Source: Bacillus chungangensis
GTDB taxonomy: Bacteria > Bacillota > Bacilli > Bacillales > Bacillaceae_C
Direction: 5' to 3'
Length of the DNA stretch: 64,000 nucleotides
Assembly (NCBI RefSeq): GCF_030812995.1
Contig: NZ_JAUSTT010000008.1
Span: 62,001 to 126,000 of the forward strand
Program-made: the position numbers and the translations under genes
Shown here: positions 49,306 to 59,103 of the stretch, piece by piece
Layout of the letters: each line of letters opens with the position of its first letter
How positions within the stretch are numbered: position 1 is the stretch's first letter
The notes under the pieces: model-generated
What the model saw: only the letters and a program-made list of their open reading frames with translations
What the model was told of the DNA's origin: nothing
Databases searched by the model: none

Positions 49306-50886
49306 CTAATCCTCGGCTAGCCAGCTTCGTAGTAGTTTTGCAAACTCCTCTGGTTTTTCCTTCGCCATTTTCTCCAATTGTTTTCTTCTAATGGACGATT
49401 CTGTTTCAATTTCTTCTTCAATATCAGGTACATGAATCGGTTCTTCTTCCTCTTCCAGCACCTCTTCAAGTTCTTCTTCGTCTTTCCGTTTTCTAACCAT
49501 CAAGAAGATTAATACGAGAATAATTGCTAATAATACGCCGCCAATAACATACGCCCACCATGGCAGTTTAGATGTAATTTCTTCTTCGAAGGATACTTTG
49601 CCTTCAAAAGGCTGGACAGAAACTGCAATTTTATCTTGAATCGCTTCATCTGATAAATCCATATTCGTATCCTTATTAATAGAGGCTCTTACGATTGTTC
49701 CTAGCACTCTTTCAATATCTTCAATACGCTCGTCATCGATAGTCTCCTCATTCTCTGGCGGTTCTACCATTACTTGAATGCCTAGATCCTGTACTTTATA
49801 AGGACTTTTAACGATTTCCTTGCGAATTTTATTTACTTCATTATTCATTGTTTCTTCAATTCGTTCGTAATCGCCGTTTCCATCAGTTCCTTCTAAATAC
49901 TGGCCTTGCAACGTATCAGCTGGATCGCCTCCTTGAGGAATTCCGCCTTCAAGCGCTCCATCACCTGAAAAAGTTTCGGTAATTCGCTGTACACTAATTG
50001 CCAGCCCTTTCATATTTTCTTCATCAACAGGCTCTACAAGGTTTTCTTCGATGTTTTCTTGGGTGAAGTCAAGATCAGCAGTTACTGCTGTTACAACTTT
50101 ATCTTGTCCTATAATCGTTCCTAGCATATGTTGAATTTGACGTTGAATGTCACGCTCTACTTGCTTTTTAATTTCCATCTGCTGAGCAAATTGGTCACCG
50201 CTTGTGTTTTGACTATTCAAATCAAAGTAATCAAAGAATTGGTTCATGATCACGATGTTTTCAGTAGGAAGATTAGGGATGCTTTTTGAAACAAGATGGT
50301 ATAAGGAACGAATTTGCTTCTCACTAAATTCTACACCTGGTTTCGTGTTTAAAATGATAGAGGCCGAAGCTTCTTCCGACGTATCATTAACGAAAAGGCT
50401 TTTCTCTGGTAGTTGAATCATTACCTTCGCTTGATTGACACCATCAATTTCAGTAATTAAATTCGCTAATTCTGTTTGCATTGCATCAAGTTTCATGACA
50501 TTAAACTCATTATCAGTTGTACCGAAACCAGCGTTCTGGCTAAAAAATGAATAGTCGATGCTGCCGGATTTCGGTATCCCCTCTGCCGCCAACTCCACTT
50601 TTAACGCATCAATGTTTTTCTCTGGGACTTTGATTGTCGTGCCATTATCGACAATTTCAGATTTGATGCCTCTTTCATCTAAACTTTCTTTAATAGCACC
50701 TGTTTCAGAAGGAGTAAGATTGCTATACAATGGCGCCATCGGTGTTTTTGTGGCAAAATAGCTGATCGTAATAATAAGCAAGATTGCTAAAATACTAGAT
50801 CCTGAAATAATTAGTTTTTGTTTTTTTGATTTTGAAGTCCAAAAGTCTGTTATCCTATTTTTGTAATTCTGCAATGTTTCATTCAT
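49306..50886 (-). CDS. fliF: Flagellar MS-ring protein FliF
   Basis: 526 aa. Two transmembrane helices (about 28-50 and 440-465) flank a large ring-building periplasm-side domain with LAAEGIPKSGSIDYSFF and the SASIILNTKPG strands. The C-terminal acidic tail binds FliG. The ATG at 50886 has GGGGGA 7 bases upstream; six extra codons before it begin with TTG. A 616-base spacer separates it from fliE. Confidence 0.96.
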   Translation of the reverse strand: MNETLQNYKNRITDFWTSKSKKQKLIISGSSILAILLIITISYFATKTPMAPLYSNLTPSETGAIKESLDERGIKSEIVDNGTTIKVPEKNIDALKVELAAEGIPKSGSIDYSFFSQNAGFGTTDNEFNVMKLDAMQTELANLITEIDGVNQAKVMIQLPEKSLFVNDTSEEASASIILNTKPGVEFSEKQIRSLYHLVSKSIPNLPTENIVIMNQFFDYFDLNSQNTSGDQFAQQMEIKKQVERDIQRQIQHMLGTIIGQDKVVTAVTADLDFTQENIEENLVEPVDEENMKGLAISVQRITETFSGDGALEGGIPQGGDPADTLQGQYLEGTDGNGDYERIEETMNNEVNKIRKEIVKSPYKVQDLGIQVMVEPPENEETIDDERIEDIERVLGTIVRASINKDTNMDLSDEAIQDKIAVSVQPFEGKVSFEEEITSKLPWWAYVIGGVLLAIILVLIFLMVRKRKDEEELEEVLEEEEEPIHVPDIEEEIETESSIRRKQLEKMAKEKPEEFAKLLRSWLAED

Positions 50887-51502
50887 TATAAATCCCCCGG
50901 TCAATTAAAGAGAACTAGCCGAACAGTGAGCATATACTTTTCCAAAACATGTTAGGTTTTTACCAATACTTTCTGAAATGGCCAGGCAGCCGCCTTCCGA
51001 TAGTGCAGCAGCATCTAGTAGAGATTTTCTCCCGTACTATCTATCAAGCTCTGTCACAATTACATTACTTCGCAACATCTTCTGTTCTGCCGCCTGCTAA
51101 TATGCAGATTTTCCTTCAGAACAGTCACTAATATAGGATAAATTAAAAATATTACATGATTTCTTTAATGTTTTACTTTGAAGCAATGTGTCCCCTTGAA
51201 AGCAGACTATCATTCATTCTTTCGATAAGAGAATATCCGAAGAGCTTGATAGGATAGCTTGCTTCATCCACTTTGGTGTTTGAATGGTCTTCTGTAGCGC
51301 TTTTCCCATTCTGTACAAGTCAAACACTTGAAGTTTGTGCTTCTTTGAACTTATGTGCTTCTTGTTAAACACGCAATATAAGAAAACTGCTATGTATAAC
51401 GGCGCCCATTGCTTTCCTTAGTTTAAGATAACCCTTGGCATCGGCGGAAGCTGAGTATGTACTTATCCGTTTTAAGAGATCATTCAGAGCTTTTAGGTTG
51501 CA
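50887..51502. other. fliE-fliF spacer
   Basis: 616 bases within the fla/che operon at a junction that is short in B. subtilis. It holds a divergent copy of the intergenic repeat (about 51274-51383). I recognise no gene, although short plus-strand frames exist. The rest, including 50940-51130, shows no feature I can name. Confidence 0.6.
51274..51383. repeat. MITE-like intergenic repeat, copy B
   Basis: The right half matches copy A at 33846-33912: both run CTTGAA, then a TGT/CTTC block and TTGAACTT, then AACACGCA, then TATAAG. Relative to A about 12 bases are missing in the middle. The left end GTGTTTGAATGG at 51276-51287 resembles the inverted form of the right end (GTGTTTAACAAG). The similarity is visible by eye; no score was computed. 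Confidence 0.4.
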
Positions 51503-51814
51503 TTATACTTGCATTCTCATTACTTCTTGATATGCTTCTACAACTTTATTTCTAACTTCTAAAACAGTATTTAACGAGATGCTTGCTTTTTGTGTTGCAA
51601 TTAAAACTTGATGTAAATCAACATTCTCGCCTCTAGCTAATTTTTCAGTAAGAATATCTCCTGTAACTTGAGCTTCGTTGACTTCCGCTATTGACTTTTT
51701 TAGAAAATCCCCGAATTTTACATGAGCTTCGTTTGGGGTTGGTGCAGCTATACGTGTTGTTTGTTCTAATTGGGTGTTAGGTGCCGTTAACGAAAATATA
51801 TTAGAAACTGCCAT
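51503..51814 (-). CDS. fliE: Flagellar hook-basal body protein FliE
   Basis: 103 aa. It links the MS ring to the rod. FGDFLKKSIAEVNEAQ and the C-terminal SISLNTVLEVRNKVVEAYQ helix match the family. It follows flgC by 14 bases. Confidence 0.95.
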   Translation of the reverse strand: MAVSNIFSLTAPNTQLEQTTRIAAPTPNEAHVKFGDFLKKSIAEVNEAQVTGDILTEKLARGENVDLHQVLIATQKASISLNTVLEVRNKVVEAYQEVMRMQV

Positions 51815-51828
51815 TTCATCATGCCTCC

Positions 51829-52290
51829 TTATTTACCAATTTCCAAAGCTTTCATCATCATTGCTTTTGAAGCGTTAAAAGCTGTGACGTTTGCTTCATA
51901 GGAACGAGTTGCACTCATTAGATCAACCATTTCTCTGAGAGGGTCAACATTAGGAAGATCTACATAACCTTCCGCATTTGCATCTGGATGCAGCGGGTCG
52001 TATACAGATTTAAAAGGTGTGTTTTCATCTTCAATAATTTTTGTCACCTTTACACCATCTCCCACTGTATGACTATCTTTCGATCCCATTGCCATCTGTA
52101 GAAAGGATGAAAATGAATTGTTTTTAGGCTGCATCACAACCATTTTCCTTTTATAAGGCTGCCACTCTCCATCTACCATTTTCCCTCTAGTTGTATCTAC
52201 ATGAGCCATATTAGAGGAAATAACATCCATTCTAAGACGTTGTGAAGTTAAAGCTGTTGAAGTAATATTCATACTTTGAAACATAGACAC
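51829..52290 (-). CDS. flgC: Flagellar basal-body rod protein FlgC
   Basis: 153 aa. The proximal rod protein. The N-terminal STALTSQRLRMDVISSNMAH and the C-terminal PLREMVDLMSATRSYEANV helix are signatures. The GTG at 52290 has AGGAGG 9 bases upstream; the ATG two codons later is possible but too distant. It follows flgB by 2 bases. Confidence 0.96.
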   Translation of the reverse strand: MSMFQSMNITSTALTSQRLRMDVISSNMAHVDTTRGKMVDGEWQPYKRKMVVMQPKNNSFSSFLQMAMGSKDSHTVGDGVKVTKIIEDENTPFKSVYDPLHPDANAEGYVDLPNVDPLREMVDLMSATRSYEANVTAFNASKAMMMKALEIGK

Positions 52291-52292
52291 AA

Positions 52293-52685
52293 TTATTTAC
52301 CTCCTTTCACGACACTTTGCAGCGTTGAAAATTTGCCGTTTAGCCGATCTATTAATACGTTGAAGTAAATTTGATTTCTTGCTGAGTCAGACATTTCGGC
52401 ATCGATATCAACGTTATTACCATTGTCATGATATTTGACATTGTTTTTCTTATAAACAGCAGGATGAATAGCTGCTGTTTTAAATTGATAGTGCCGTTCA
52501 TCAGACCTTTTGGCTGTAAGCGTTTCATTTTTTGCTTCCTGGAACACACTCTTAAAACTTACGTCTTTCGCTTTATAATTGGGTGTGTCATTGTTGGCAA
52601 TGTTTTGTGATATTACTTTTTGCTTAGTTGCTGAATAATCCAATGCATGTTCCAGCGTATAAAAGGTATTTGTGAATAAATTCAT
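52293..52685 (-). CDS. flgB: Flagellar basal-body rod protein FlgB
   Basis: 130 aa. First gene of the fla/che operon. The N-terminal LDYSATKQKVISQNIANNDT and the C-terminal NVDIDAEMSDSARNQIYFN regions match FlgB. It is transcribed from a sigma-A-type promoter about 75 bases upstream. Confidence 0.96.
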   Translation of the reverse strand: MNLFTNTFYTLEHALDYSATKQKVISQNIANNDTPNYKAKDVSFKSVFQEAKNETLTAKRSDERHYQFKTAAIHPAVYKKNNVKYHDNGNNVDIDAEMSDSARNQIYFNVLIDRLNGKFSTLQSVVKGGK

Positions 52686-52758
52686 TTCGACACCTCTATG
52701 TAAGAAATTTTACAAAATCGTATCCATTTTGACATAAAACATGCAAAACTTACTAACT

Positions 52759-52787
52759 ATTGTAATGTTTTGTAACCAAACTGTCTA
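52759..52787 (-). promoter_or_regulatory. Sigma-A-type promoter of the fla/che operon
   Basis: On the minus strand TAGACA (52782-52787) and TACAAT (52759-52764) are exactly 17 bases apart. In B. subtilis the fla/che operon is read from a sigma-A promoter (with a weaker sigma-D one) just upstream of flgB. I see no clear sigma-D (TAAA ... GCCGATAT) match here. Confidence 0.6.
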
Positions 52788-53406
52788 CGAGAAAAAGACA
52801 AATTTCGAGAGAATAGTGCTTATTTAAATAAAATGATACTTTTGGTACACATGTGTTCATTTAATTTCTGTTACGTTTTTCCTGGTTTTATTAAATTTAA
52901 GCAGAATTTTCAAACTATACCATAGGGAAAATTTCTTATTTTTACCATTTACATAGTGAAAAACGGTAAAAGATGTATGGTATAAAAAACATTTCCATTA
53001 AAAATGGATGATATTGCTTCATTCTAAATTAGTACTTAATAAATACAAAGAGGAGAATAGTTCTAATACAATGGACAGATAAGTGTCCACCAAAACTTAA
53101 AAAAAAAAAAGAAAAATACCCTTTCTCACCAAGAAAAAAGTTTAAATTCCTTCAGAGCAGAACAATAGATAGGGAAAAAAGAATAGATGCAAGCCGAGGT
53201 AAATGACACTTTTAGCTTAGTTTCAACATGAAATGCAAGTTAATAACAGGTCCAAACGAATTACCGCTTGGGCCAAACTCGCAAACAGACCGAGGATACC
53301 CCTGAATAGATGGAAAGCATACAAATAACAAAACAGCGTTTTTCTTGGACTATTGTGATTCTTAATAGCAAGTTTATTTGTTGGGTACCAATCGCCTTTA
53401 TAACAT

Positions 53407-53457
53407 AAATAAACACCCTGAAAATGAGAAGAGCATTTTTTAAGGGTGTTTATTTTT
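53407..53457 (-). terminator. Terminator downstream of codY
   Basis: AAATAAACACCCT (53407-53419) and AGGGTGTTTATTT (53443-53455) form a 13-bp perfect stem around a 23-base loop, followed by T-rich sequence on both strands. It isolates codY transcription from the flagellar promoter region. Confidence 0.8.
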
Positions 53458-53505
53458 GGTTTCACTATATATATTGTGATGCTCGTTTATTCACAAGCCG
53501 CAGCA

Positions 53506-54285
53506 TTAGTTTGCTTTTAATTTCTCTAGCTCCACTAAAAACTTATCATTTAACACTTTAATATATGTTCCTTTCATGCCTAATGAACGCGACTCAATAA
53601 CGCCAGCACTTTCAAGTTTACGCAATGCATTCACAATGACGGAGCGAGTAATTCCAACACGGTCTGCGATTTTTGATGCAACAAGCAAGCCTTCTTTGCC
53701 ATTTAATTCTTCAAAAATATGCTCAATAGCTTCAAGCTCGCTGTACGATAGTGAACTTATTGCCATTTGAACAACTGCTTTGCTTCGTGCTTCTTCCTCA
53801 ATTTCTTCAGCTTTTTCTCGTAATATTTCCATTCCAACGACAGTAGCGCCATATTCAGCTAATATTAAGTCATCGTCTTGGAACTTTTCTTCTAAACGAG
53901 CTAAAATGAGTGTTCCTAGACGTTCACCGCCGCCGATAATCGGTACAATGGTTGTCAAGCCGCTGCCAAAAATATTTTTATTTTCAACCGGGAATGCAGT
54001 ATACTGACTGTTAATATCTAAATTTGAAGAGGTTTCTGTAATATTAAACAAGCTTTGTGTATACTCTTCTGGAAATTGACGCTCCTCTAACATTTTTTTC
54101 ATGCGGTCATTTTCAATTTGTTGGTTAATCGAATATCCTAGTAGTTTCCCACGACGACTTACAATAAAAATATTTGCTCCTATGACCTCTTGAAGTGTTT
54201 CTGACATTTCAATAAAATTCACAGGCTTTCCTGCTGCTTTTTGTAACATTGCATTAATTTTTCGTGTTCTTGATAATAAATCCAT
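53506..54285 (-). CDS. codY: Global transcription repressor CodY
   Basis: 259 aa. It senses branched-chain amino acids and GTP and represses stationary-phase genes, including fla/che in B. subtilis. The N-terminal GAF-like domain binds isoleucine. The C-terminal winged helix has [19 protein letters not shown] at 203-221. It is the last gene of xerC-hslV-hslU-codY; a 152-base gap separates it from hslU. The conserved N-terminus [14 protein letters not shown] confirms the ATG. Confidence 0.98.
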   Translation of the reverse strand: MDLLSRTRKINAMLQKAAGKPVNFIEMSETLQEVIGANIFIVSRRGKLLGYSINQQIENDRMKKMLEERQFPEEYTQSLFNITETSSNLDINSQYTAFPVENKNIFGSGLTTIVPIIGGGERLGTLILARLEEKFQDDDLILAEYGATVVGMEILREKAEEIEEEARSKAVVQMAISSLSYSELEAIEHIFEELNGKEGLLVASKIADRVGITRSVIVNALRKLESAGVIESRSLGMKGTYIKVLNDKFLVELEKLKAN

Positions 54286-54437
54286 TTTTTCTTCCTCCTA
54301 AATATCTGTCTGTTGTTTTTCATCGTTGAGTTCTGTAAAAGTTTTTTCAAACATTTCGCCTTATGCTAATAGAAGGCTGCTTCAGGACAAAACGTTTTTA
54401 TTGTTACGTTCCGTCCTTCGCTTCGATTTTAATGCGA

Positions 54438-55859
54438 CTATAAAATAAACTGGCTTAAATCTTTGTTTTTTGAAATTGCCCCTAGCTTTTCATCCACATA
54501 TTGCGGGGTAATGATGATTTTTTCCATCGTGATGTCCGGAGCCTCAAAAGAAACGTCCTCCAACAATTTTTCCAAAATCGTGTGCAACCTGCGAGCTCCA
54601 ATATTATCCGTATTTTGATTGACTTCGAAGGCTAATTCCGCGATTCTACAAATAGCCTCGTCAGAAAATTCAATTTGTATACTTTCCGTTTCCAATAAAG
54701 CGATATATTGTTTAACTAGAGCATTATCCGGCTCTACTAAAATTTTTATAAAATCTTCTGTCGTCAGCTTTCCGAGTTCTACTCGAATTGGAAAACGCCC
54801 CTGCAGCTCTGGTATTAAGTCAGAAGGCTTTGCCATATGGAAAGCACCAGCAGCAATAAAAAGGATATGGTCCGTCTTTACAGAGCCGTATTTCGAGACA
54901 ACAGTCGAACCTTCTACAATCGGCAAAATGTCACGTTGAACGCCTTCACGCGATACTTCTCCAGATGAATGGTTTCCACTTCTGCTCGCAATTTTATCGA
55001 TTTCATCAATAAAGATGATACCCGTTTGTTCAGCTCTAAAAACAGCTTCTTGTGTTACTTCGTCCATATCGATCAGCTTCTGGGCCTCAACATTAGTGAG
55101 AACCTTCCTGGCATCCTTTACTGGCAATTTACGCTTCTTTTTTCTTTTTGGGATTAAGTTGCTTAAAGCGTCTTGCATATTCATGCCCATTTGCTCCATG
55201 CCAGAGCCTTGCAGCATATCAAACATTGAAGGCTGCTGCTCTTCGACTTCGACACTTACCAGTTCGTTTTCTAGTTCGCCTTTCGCTAGCTTTTCCGCTA
55301 TGACCCTCTTTTTATCACGTATGGATGTTTCTTCTAAATCATTCTCTTGCTCTGTTTCCTTCGCTTGTTGATCTCCTCCGAAAATCATTTCAAAAGGGTT
55401 TTTATAGCTAGTTGATTTCTTTTTGGATGGGACTAATAGGTCTACTAAACGGCGATTCGCATTTTTTTCGGCTACTTCTTTTACTTCTAGCATTTTTTCT
55501 TCCTTCACTAGTCGAACAGAAGTTTCAACTAAATCACGAACCATAGACTCCACATCACGTCCAACATAGCCAACTTCCGTAAATTTGGTCGCCTCTACTT
55601 TAATAAAAGGTGCTCCAACTAATTTTGCCATTCTCCTCGCAATTTCTGTTTTCCCAACACCAGTAGGGCCAATCATTAAAATGTTTTTAGGAATGATTTC
55701 ATCGCGGATTTTCCCTGATAACAATCCACGGCGATAGCGATTCCTCAAAGCGACTGCCACCGCTCGCTTTGCTTCTTTTTGACCAATAATAAACTGATCG
55801 AGTTTTTCTACAATTTGCCTCGGTGTTAAGTTTGCTGTATTGTTTTTCAAGCTGCTCAC
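54438..55859 (-). CDS. hslU: ATP-dependent protease ATPase subunit HslU (ClpY)
   Basis: 473 aa. It unfolds substrates for HslV. Walker A GPTGVGKT lies at 64-71 and Walker B FIDEID at 283-288, with an intermediate domain of about 110-245 between them. The AAA arginine and sensor motifs follow ([15 protein letters not shown]). It follows hslV by 9 bases. Confidence 0.97.
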   Translation of the reverse strand: MSSLKNNTANLTPRQIVEKLDQFIIGQKEAKRAVAVALRNRYRRGLLSGKIRDEIIPKNILMIGPTGVGKTEIARRMAKLVGAPFIKVEATKFTEVGYVGRDVESMVRDLVETSVRLVKEEKMLEVKEVAEKNANRRLVDLLVPSKKKSTSYKNPFEMIFGGDQQAKETEQENDLEETSIRDKKRVIAEKLAKGELENELVSVEVEEQQPSMFDMLQGSGMEQMGMNMQDALSNLIPKRKKKRKLPVKDARKVLTNVEAQKLIDMDEVTQEAVFRAEQTGIIFIDEIDKIASRSGNHSSGEVSREGVQRDILPIVEGSTVVSKYGSVKTDHILFIAAGAFHMAKPSDLIPELQGRFPIRVELGKLTTEDFIKILVEPDNALVKQYIALLETESIQIEFSDEAICRIAELAFEVNQNTDNIGARRLHTILEKLLEDVSFEAPDITMEKIIITPQYVDEKLGAISKNKDLSQFIL

Positions 55860-55868
55860 TCCTTTTTT

Positions 55869-56411
55869 TTACAGCTCTTCTACAATAATGTTATTATTCG
55901 TATACACACAAATATCTGCAGCTATTTCTAGCGCAGATTTCGCAATCTCTTTTGCTGATAAATGTTCTCCAGCATATCTCTTTAATGCCCGTCCAGCAGC
56001 TAATGCATAGTTGCCGCCAGAACCAATAGCTAAAATATCGTCATCTGGTTCAATGACTTCACCAGTGCCCGAAATCAGCAGCAAATGCTGTTTATCCATT
56101 ACAATCAACATTGCCTCTAGTTTTCTGAGGATTTTATCGCTGCGCCATTGCTTTGCTAATTCAACGGCTGCCCGCTGCAAATTGCCATTGAACTCTTGCA
56201 GCTTTCCCTCGAACATTTCAAAGAGTGTAAACGCATCAGCAACAGATCCAGCAAAACCGGCTAATACTTTTCCGTTAAATAATTTACGAACTTTCCTTGC
56301 AGTATGTTTCATGACAACAGCATTGCCAAATGTTACCTGTCCATCGCCAGCTATCGCATGCTTTCCTTGATGATGAATAGCAAAAATCGTCGTCGCATGA
56401 AAGCCTTCCAT
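55869..56411 (-). CDS. hslV: ATP-dependent protease proteolytic subunit HslV (ClpQ)
   Basis: 180 aa. The body matches the Bacillus protein: [34 protein letters not shown] and [14 protein letters not shown]. The N-terminus reads [12 protein letters not shown]. subtilis ClpQ has Ser2 after Met and uses it as an N-terminal serine nucleophile; here residue 2 is Glu, so the nucleophile would have to be the conserved Thr after processing, as in E. coli HslV. An AGGAGGG site 8 bases before the ATG supports this start. Confidence 0.96.
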   Translation of the reverse strand: MEGFHATTIFAIHHQGKHAIAGDGQVTFGNAVVMKHTARKVRKLFNGKVLAGFAGSVADAFTLFEMFEGKLQEFNGNLQRAAVELAKQWRSDKILRKLEAMLIVMDKQHLLLISGTGEVIEPDDDILAIGSGGNYALAAGRALKRYAGEHLSAKEIAKSALEIAADICVYTNNNIIVEEL

Positions 56412-56459
56412 CGCATATTCCCTCCTTCTAGCTGCTCGTCTCTTACAACTCAGTATAAC

Positions 56460-57362
56460 CTAGCCCCGTGGATGATGATTCAAATAAGTTTTACGCAAGT
56501 GTTCTTTTGTCACATGTGTATATATTTGTGTAGATGATAAATGGGAATGGCCTAGCAATTCTTGAACCGTTCTCATATCAGCACCATTATTTAAAAGATG
56601 GGTTGCAAAGGTGTGACGCAGCATATGTGGGTGCATCTTTCCATGAAGAGATGCCTTTTTCATCATCTCATTTAAAACATAACGAATACCTCTAGGCGTC
56701 AAGGGCGCTCCTCGGAAATTCACAAACAGTAAAGGATGGTCATGTTGTTTATCCACCAAATGAAGTCTACCTTCTTGTAGATAAGTTTGCAATGCTTCCT
56801 CAGCAAAAGCACCGAAAAGCACATATCGCTCTTTTCTTCCTTTTCCTCTGATCAAAATTGTCGAAAACTCAAAATCAACATCATCCAATCGGATGTTTGC
56901 ACACTCGCTCACACGAATACCTGTCGCATACAATATTTCTAAAAGTGCACGGTTTCGTTTATCAAGTGCTGAGTCTGATTGGCAGCTATTAAATAACCGC
57001 TCCATCTCATCTTCATAAAAAAAGGTTGGCAGCTTCAGACTTTTTCTAGGCTGAGAGATAGACGAAAAAGGGTTCTTTTCGATGGCAGCTTCTCTCAGCA
57101 AGAATGTATAAAAACTTCTTAAACTTGAAATTTTTCTCGAAACACTATTTCTAGCATATTGCTTTTCATACAAAAGTGTTAAATATAGACGTGCATCAAC
57201 ATATTGACAATCACGGATTGAAGCAATACCTTGTTCAGCCATGAACATGTAAAAATGTTCTATATCTCGGCGATAGCATTCAATCGTATACTGTGAATAA
57301 TTCTTTTCTATTTGCAAATATTCCATAAATGAGCGCAAATCTTCAGATATTTTTTTTTTCAT
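56460..57362 (-). CDS. xerC: Tyrosine recombinase XerC (CodV)
   Basis: 300 aa. It resolves chromosome dimers at dif with XerD. The catalytic set is complete: Arg150 (GIRVSE), Lys174, His246 and Arg249 (HPHMLRH), His272 (GHSHLSS) and Tyr281. The N-terminal SAM-like core-binding domain covers about 1-110. It precedes hslV, as codV does in B. subtilis. Confidence 0.97.
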   Translation of the reverse strand: MKKKISEDLRSFMEYLQIEKNYSQYTIECYRRDIEHFYMFMAEQGIASIRDCQYVDARLYLTLLYEKQYARNSVSRKISSLRSFYTFLLREAAIEKNPFSSISQPRKSLKLPTFFYEDEMERLFNSCQSDSALDKRNRALLEILYATGIRVSECANIRLDDVDFEFSTILIRGKGRKERYVLFGAFAEEALQTYLQEGRLHLVDKQHDHPLLFVNFRGAPLTPRGIRYVLNEMMKKASLHGKMHPHMLRHTFATHLLNNGADMRTVQELLGHSHLSSTQIYTHVTKEHLRKTYLNHHPRG

Positions 57363-57422
57363 TAAAACACCTCACAAGGCTATAAAAATCGTATCATATT
57401 TTTACAGCACTTGCAATGAACG

Positions 57423-58721
57423 TTACAAATTTTTCACAAAGTTTTGAATTGTTTGTAATGAGCGTTTAACATATTCTTGATTTCGTGCTTTTTTATCTCT
57501 AATCTTTACATCTAAAGCTGGCAATAATCCAAAGTTTACATTCATCGGCTGAAATCCTTTAGGATTTGTTTTTGTTATATAATGAGCCATGCTTCCCAAC
57601 GAAGTTTCGGCAGGGAACTCAATTGGCTCCTTGTTTTCCGCAAGACGTGCAGCATTGATGCCAGCAATGAGGCCACTGGCAGCAGATTCAACGTAGCCTT
57701 CTACACCTGTCATTTGTCCTGCAAACAAGAGATTGTCATTCGTTTTCATTTGATAGGTTGAACGAAGGATTTGGGGAGAATTAATAAACGTGTTACGATG
57801 CATGACACCATACCGAACAATCTCCGCTTGCTCCAACCCAGGAATCATTCGAATAACTTCCTTTTGCGGCCCCCATTTCAAATGTGTCTGAAAACCGACA
57901 ATATTATATAATGTTCCTGCCGCATCATCTTGTCTTAGTTGTACAACTGCATACGGACGCTTCCCTGTCCGAGGATCTTCCAAACCTACAGGCTTTAATG
58001 GTCCAAACAGCATCGTTTTCCTTCCCCTTGCTGCCATTACTTCGATTGGCATACAGCCTTCAAAAAAGATTTCTTTTTCAAATTCCTTTAGAGGTACGGT
58101 TTCTGCAGCCACAAGCGCATCATAGAAACGATTGAATTCTTCTTCTGTCATTGGACAATTTAAATAAGCAGCTTCTCCCTTATCATACCGTGATTTTAAA
58201 TAAACCTTATTCATATCTATGCTGTCTTTTTCAATAATTGGTGCCGCAGCATCATAAAAATATAAATACTCTTCTCCAGTTAGTTTTCTAAGGGCATCTG
58301 ATAAGGCTGGACTTGTTAAAGGCCCTGTAGCAATAATCGTGATCCCCTCGGGAATTTCTGTTACTTCCTCCAAAAAAACCTTTACATTTGGATGATTTTT
58401 AACTCGATCTGTAACCATACCGGCAAATTCATGGCGATCTACTGCCAGTGCTCCGCCTGCAGGTACAGACGCATGATCGCCTGCATGAATGATCACTGAC
58501 TGTAAATGCCTCATTTCTTCCTTAATAAGGCCAACAGCATTTGTTAGTTCATTTGCACGAAAAGAATTAGAACAGACTAATTCAGCAAATTTGTCCGTAT
58601 GATGGGCAGGTGTTTGTTTAACAGGCCTCATTTCATATAAATGCACCTGAATGCCCCGTTCAGCGATTTGCCATGCTGCTTCACTGCCAGCAAGGCCCGC
58701 ACCGATGACATTTACCTTCAT
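57423..58721 (-). CDS. trmFO: Methylenetetrahydrofolate-tRNA (uracil-5-)-methyltransferase TrmFO
   Basis: 432 aa. It makes 5-methyluridine 54 in tRNA using FAD and methylene-THF. The N-terminal FAD-binding [20 protein letters not shown] is evident, and [11 protein letters not shown] contains the conserved cysteine. The ATG at 58721 has GGAGG 8 bases upstream; an in-frame ATG five codons earlier sits within that site. It lies between topA and xerC. Confidence 0.97.
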   Translation of the reverse strand: MKVNVIGAGLAGSEAAWQIAERGIQVHLYEMRPVKQTPAHHTDKFAELVCSNSFRANELTNAVGLIKEEMRHLQSVIIHAGDHASVPAGGALAVDRHEFAGMVTDRVKNHPNVKVFLEEVTEIPEGITIIATGPLTSPALSDALRKLTGEEYLYFYDAAAPIIEKDSIDMNKVYLKSRYDKGEAAYLNCPMTEEEFNRFYDALVAAETVPLKEFEKEIFFEGCMPIEVMAARGRKTMLFGPLKPVGLEDPRTGKRPYAVVQLRQDDAAGTLYNIVGFQTHLKWGPQKEVIRMIPGLEQAEIVRYGVMHRNTFINSPQILRSTYQMKTNDNLLFAGQMTGVEGYVESAASGLIAGINAARLAENKEPIEFPAETSLGSMAHYITKTNPKGFQPMNVNFGLLPALDVKIRDKKARNQEYVKRSLQTIQNFVKNL

Positions 58722-59103
58722 TCCATGTACCTCCATTCCAACTATTCAAAAGGTTACCGACCCTATTCTTATAAGAACTCGTTCAATCAAGCAGGATATA
58801 GAATCCCCTGTTGATTGCTAAAGCTTAGCGCACTTCAAAGGAAGATGATTCTTCATTGCAAAGAATACTTAGAAAAATAGATCTAAGCTAAAGATTGAGG
58901 CAACGCTTTTTTCTGTACTGTAAAAACAGTAGGGTTTATCTAGAAAGCAAAATTGTGATGCTGTTCGCATATGACACTTTCCTACACCCCTCCTGCATTT
59001 TACAATACATATGAAAAGAAGAAAAGTAAAATCTCCTACAGTCATGTAAAAAATGAAAAAAGCAAGCGAACCGCTTACTTTTTCTCACCTGCAGCAATAA
59101 ATG
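58722..59103. other. topA-trmFO spacer
   Basis: 382 bases. It contains the topA terminator (59056-59083) and two small hairpins, TACTGT/ACAGTA (58914-58929) and GCTAA/TTAGC (about 58819-58831). I recognise no gene and could not define the trmFO promoter. Confidence 0.55.
59056..59083 (-). terminator. Intrinsic terminator downstream of topA
   Basis: AAAAAGCAAGCG and CGCTTACTTTTT pair with one C/A mismatch around a 3-base loop. A minus-strand run of six Ts follows. It lies 20 bases after the topA stop codon. Confidence 0.75.

Larger units (their letters stand above)
52686..53505. other. codY-flgB spacer (fla/che control region)
   Basis: 820 bases between codY and flgB. It holds the fla/che promoter (52759-52787), a hairpin TTTTACC/GGTAAAA near 52939-52970, a run of twelve A's near 53099-53110, and the codY terminator (53407-53457). 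A candidate CodY box, AATTTTCAAACTATA at 52905-52919, agrees with 11 of 15 consensus bases. An 80-codon frame at 53223-53465 begins inside the terminator and is not a convincing gene. Confidence 0.65.

Noticed and set aside
53223-53465. 80-codon minus-strand frame between codY and flgB
   Set aside because: Its start lies inside the codY terminator stem and no ribosome-binding site is present.
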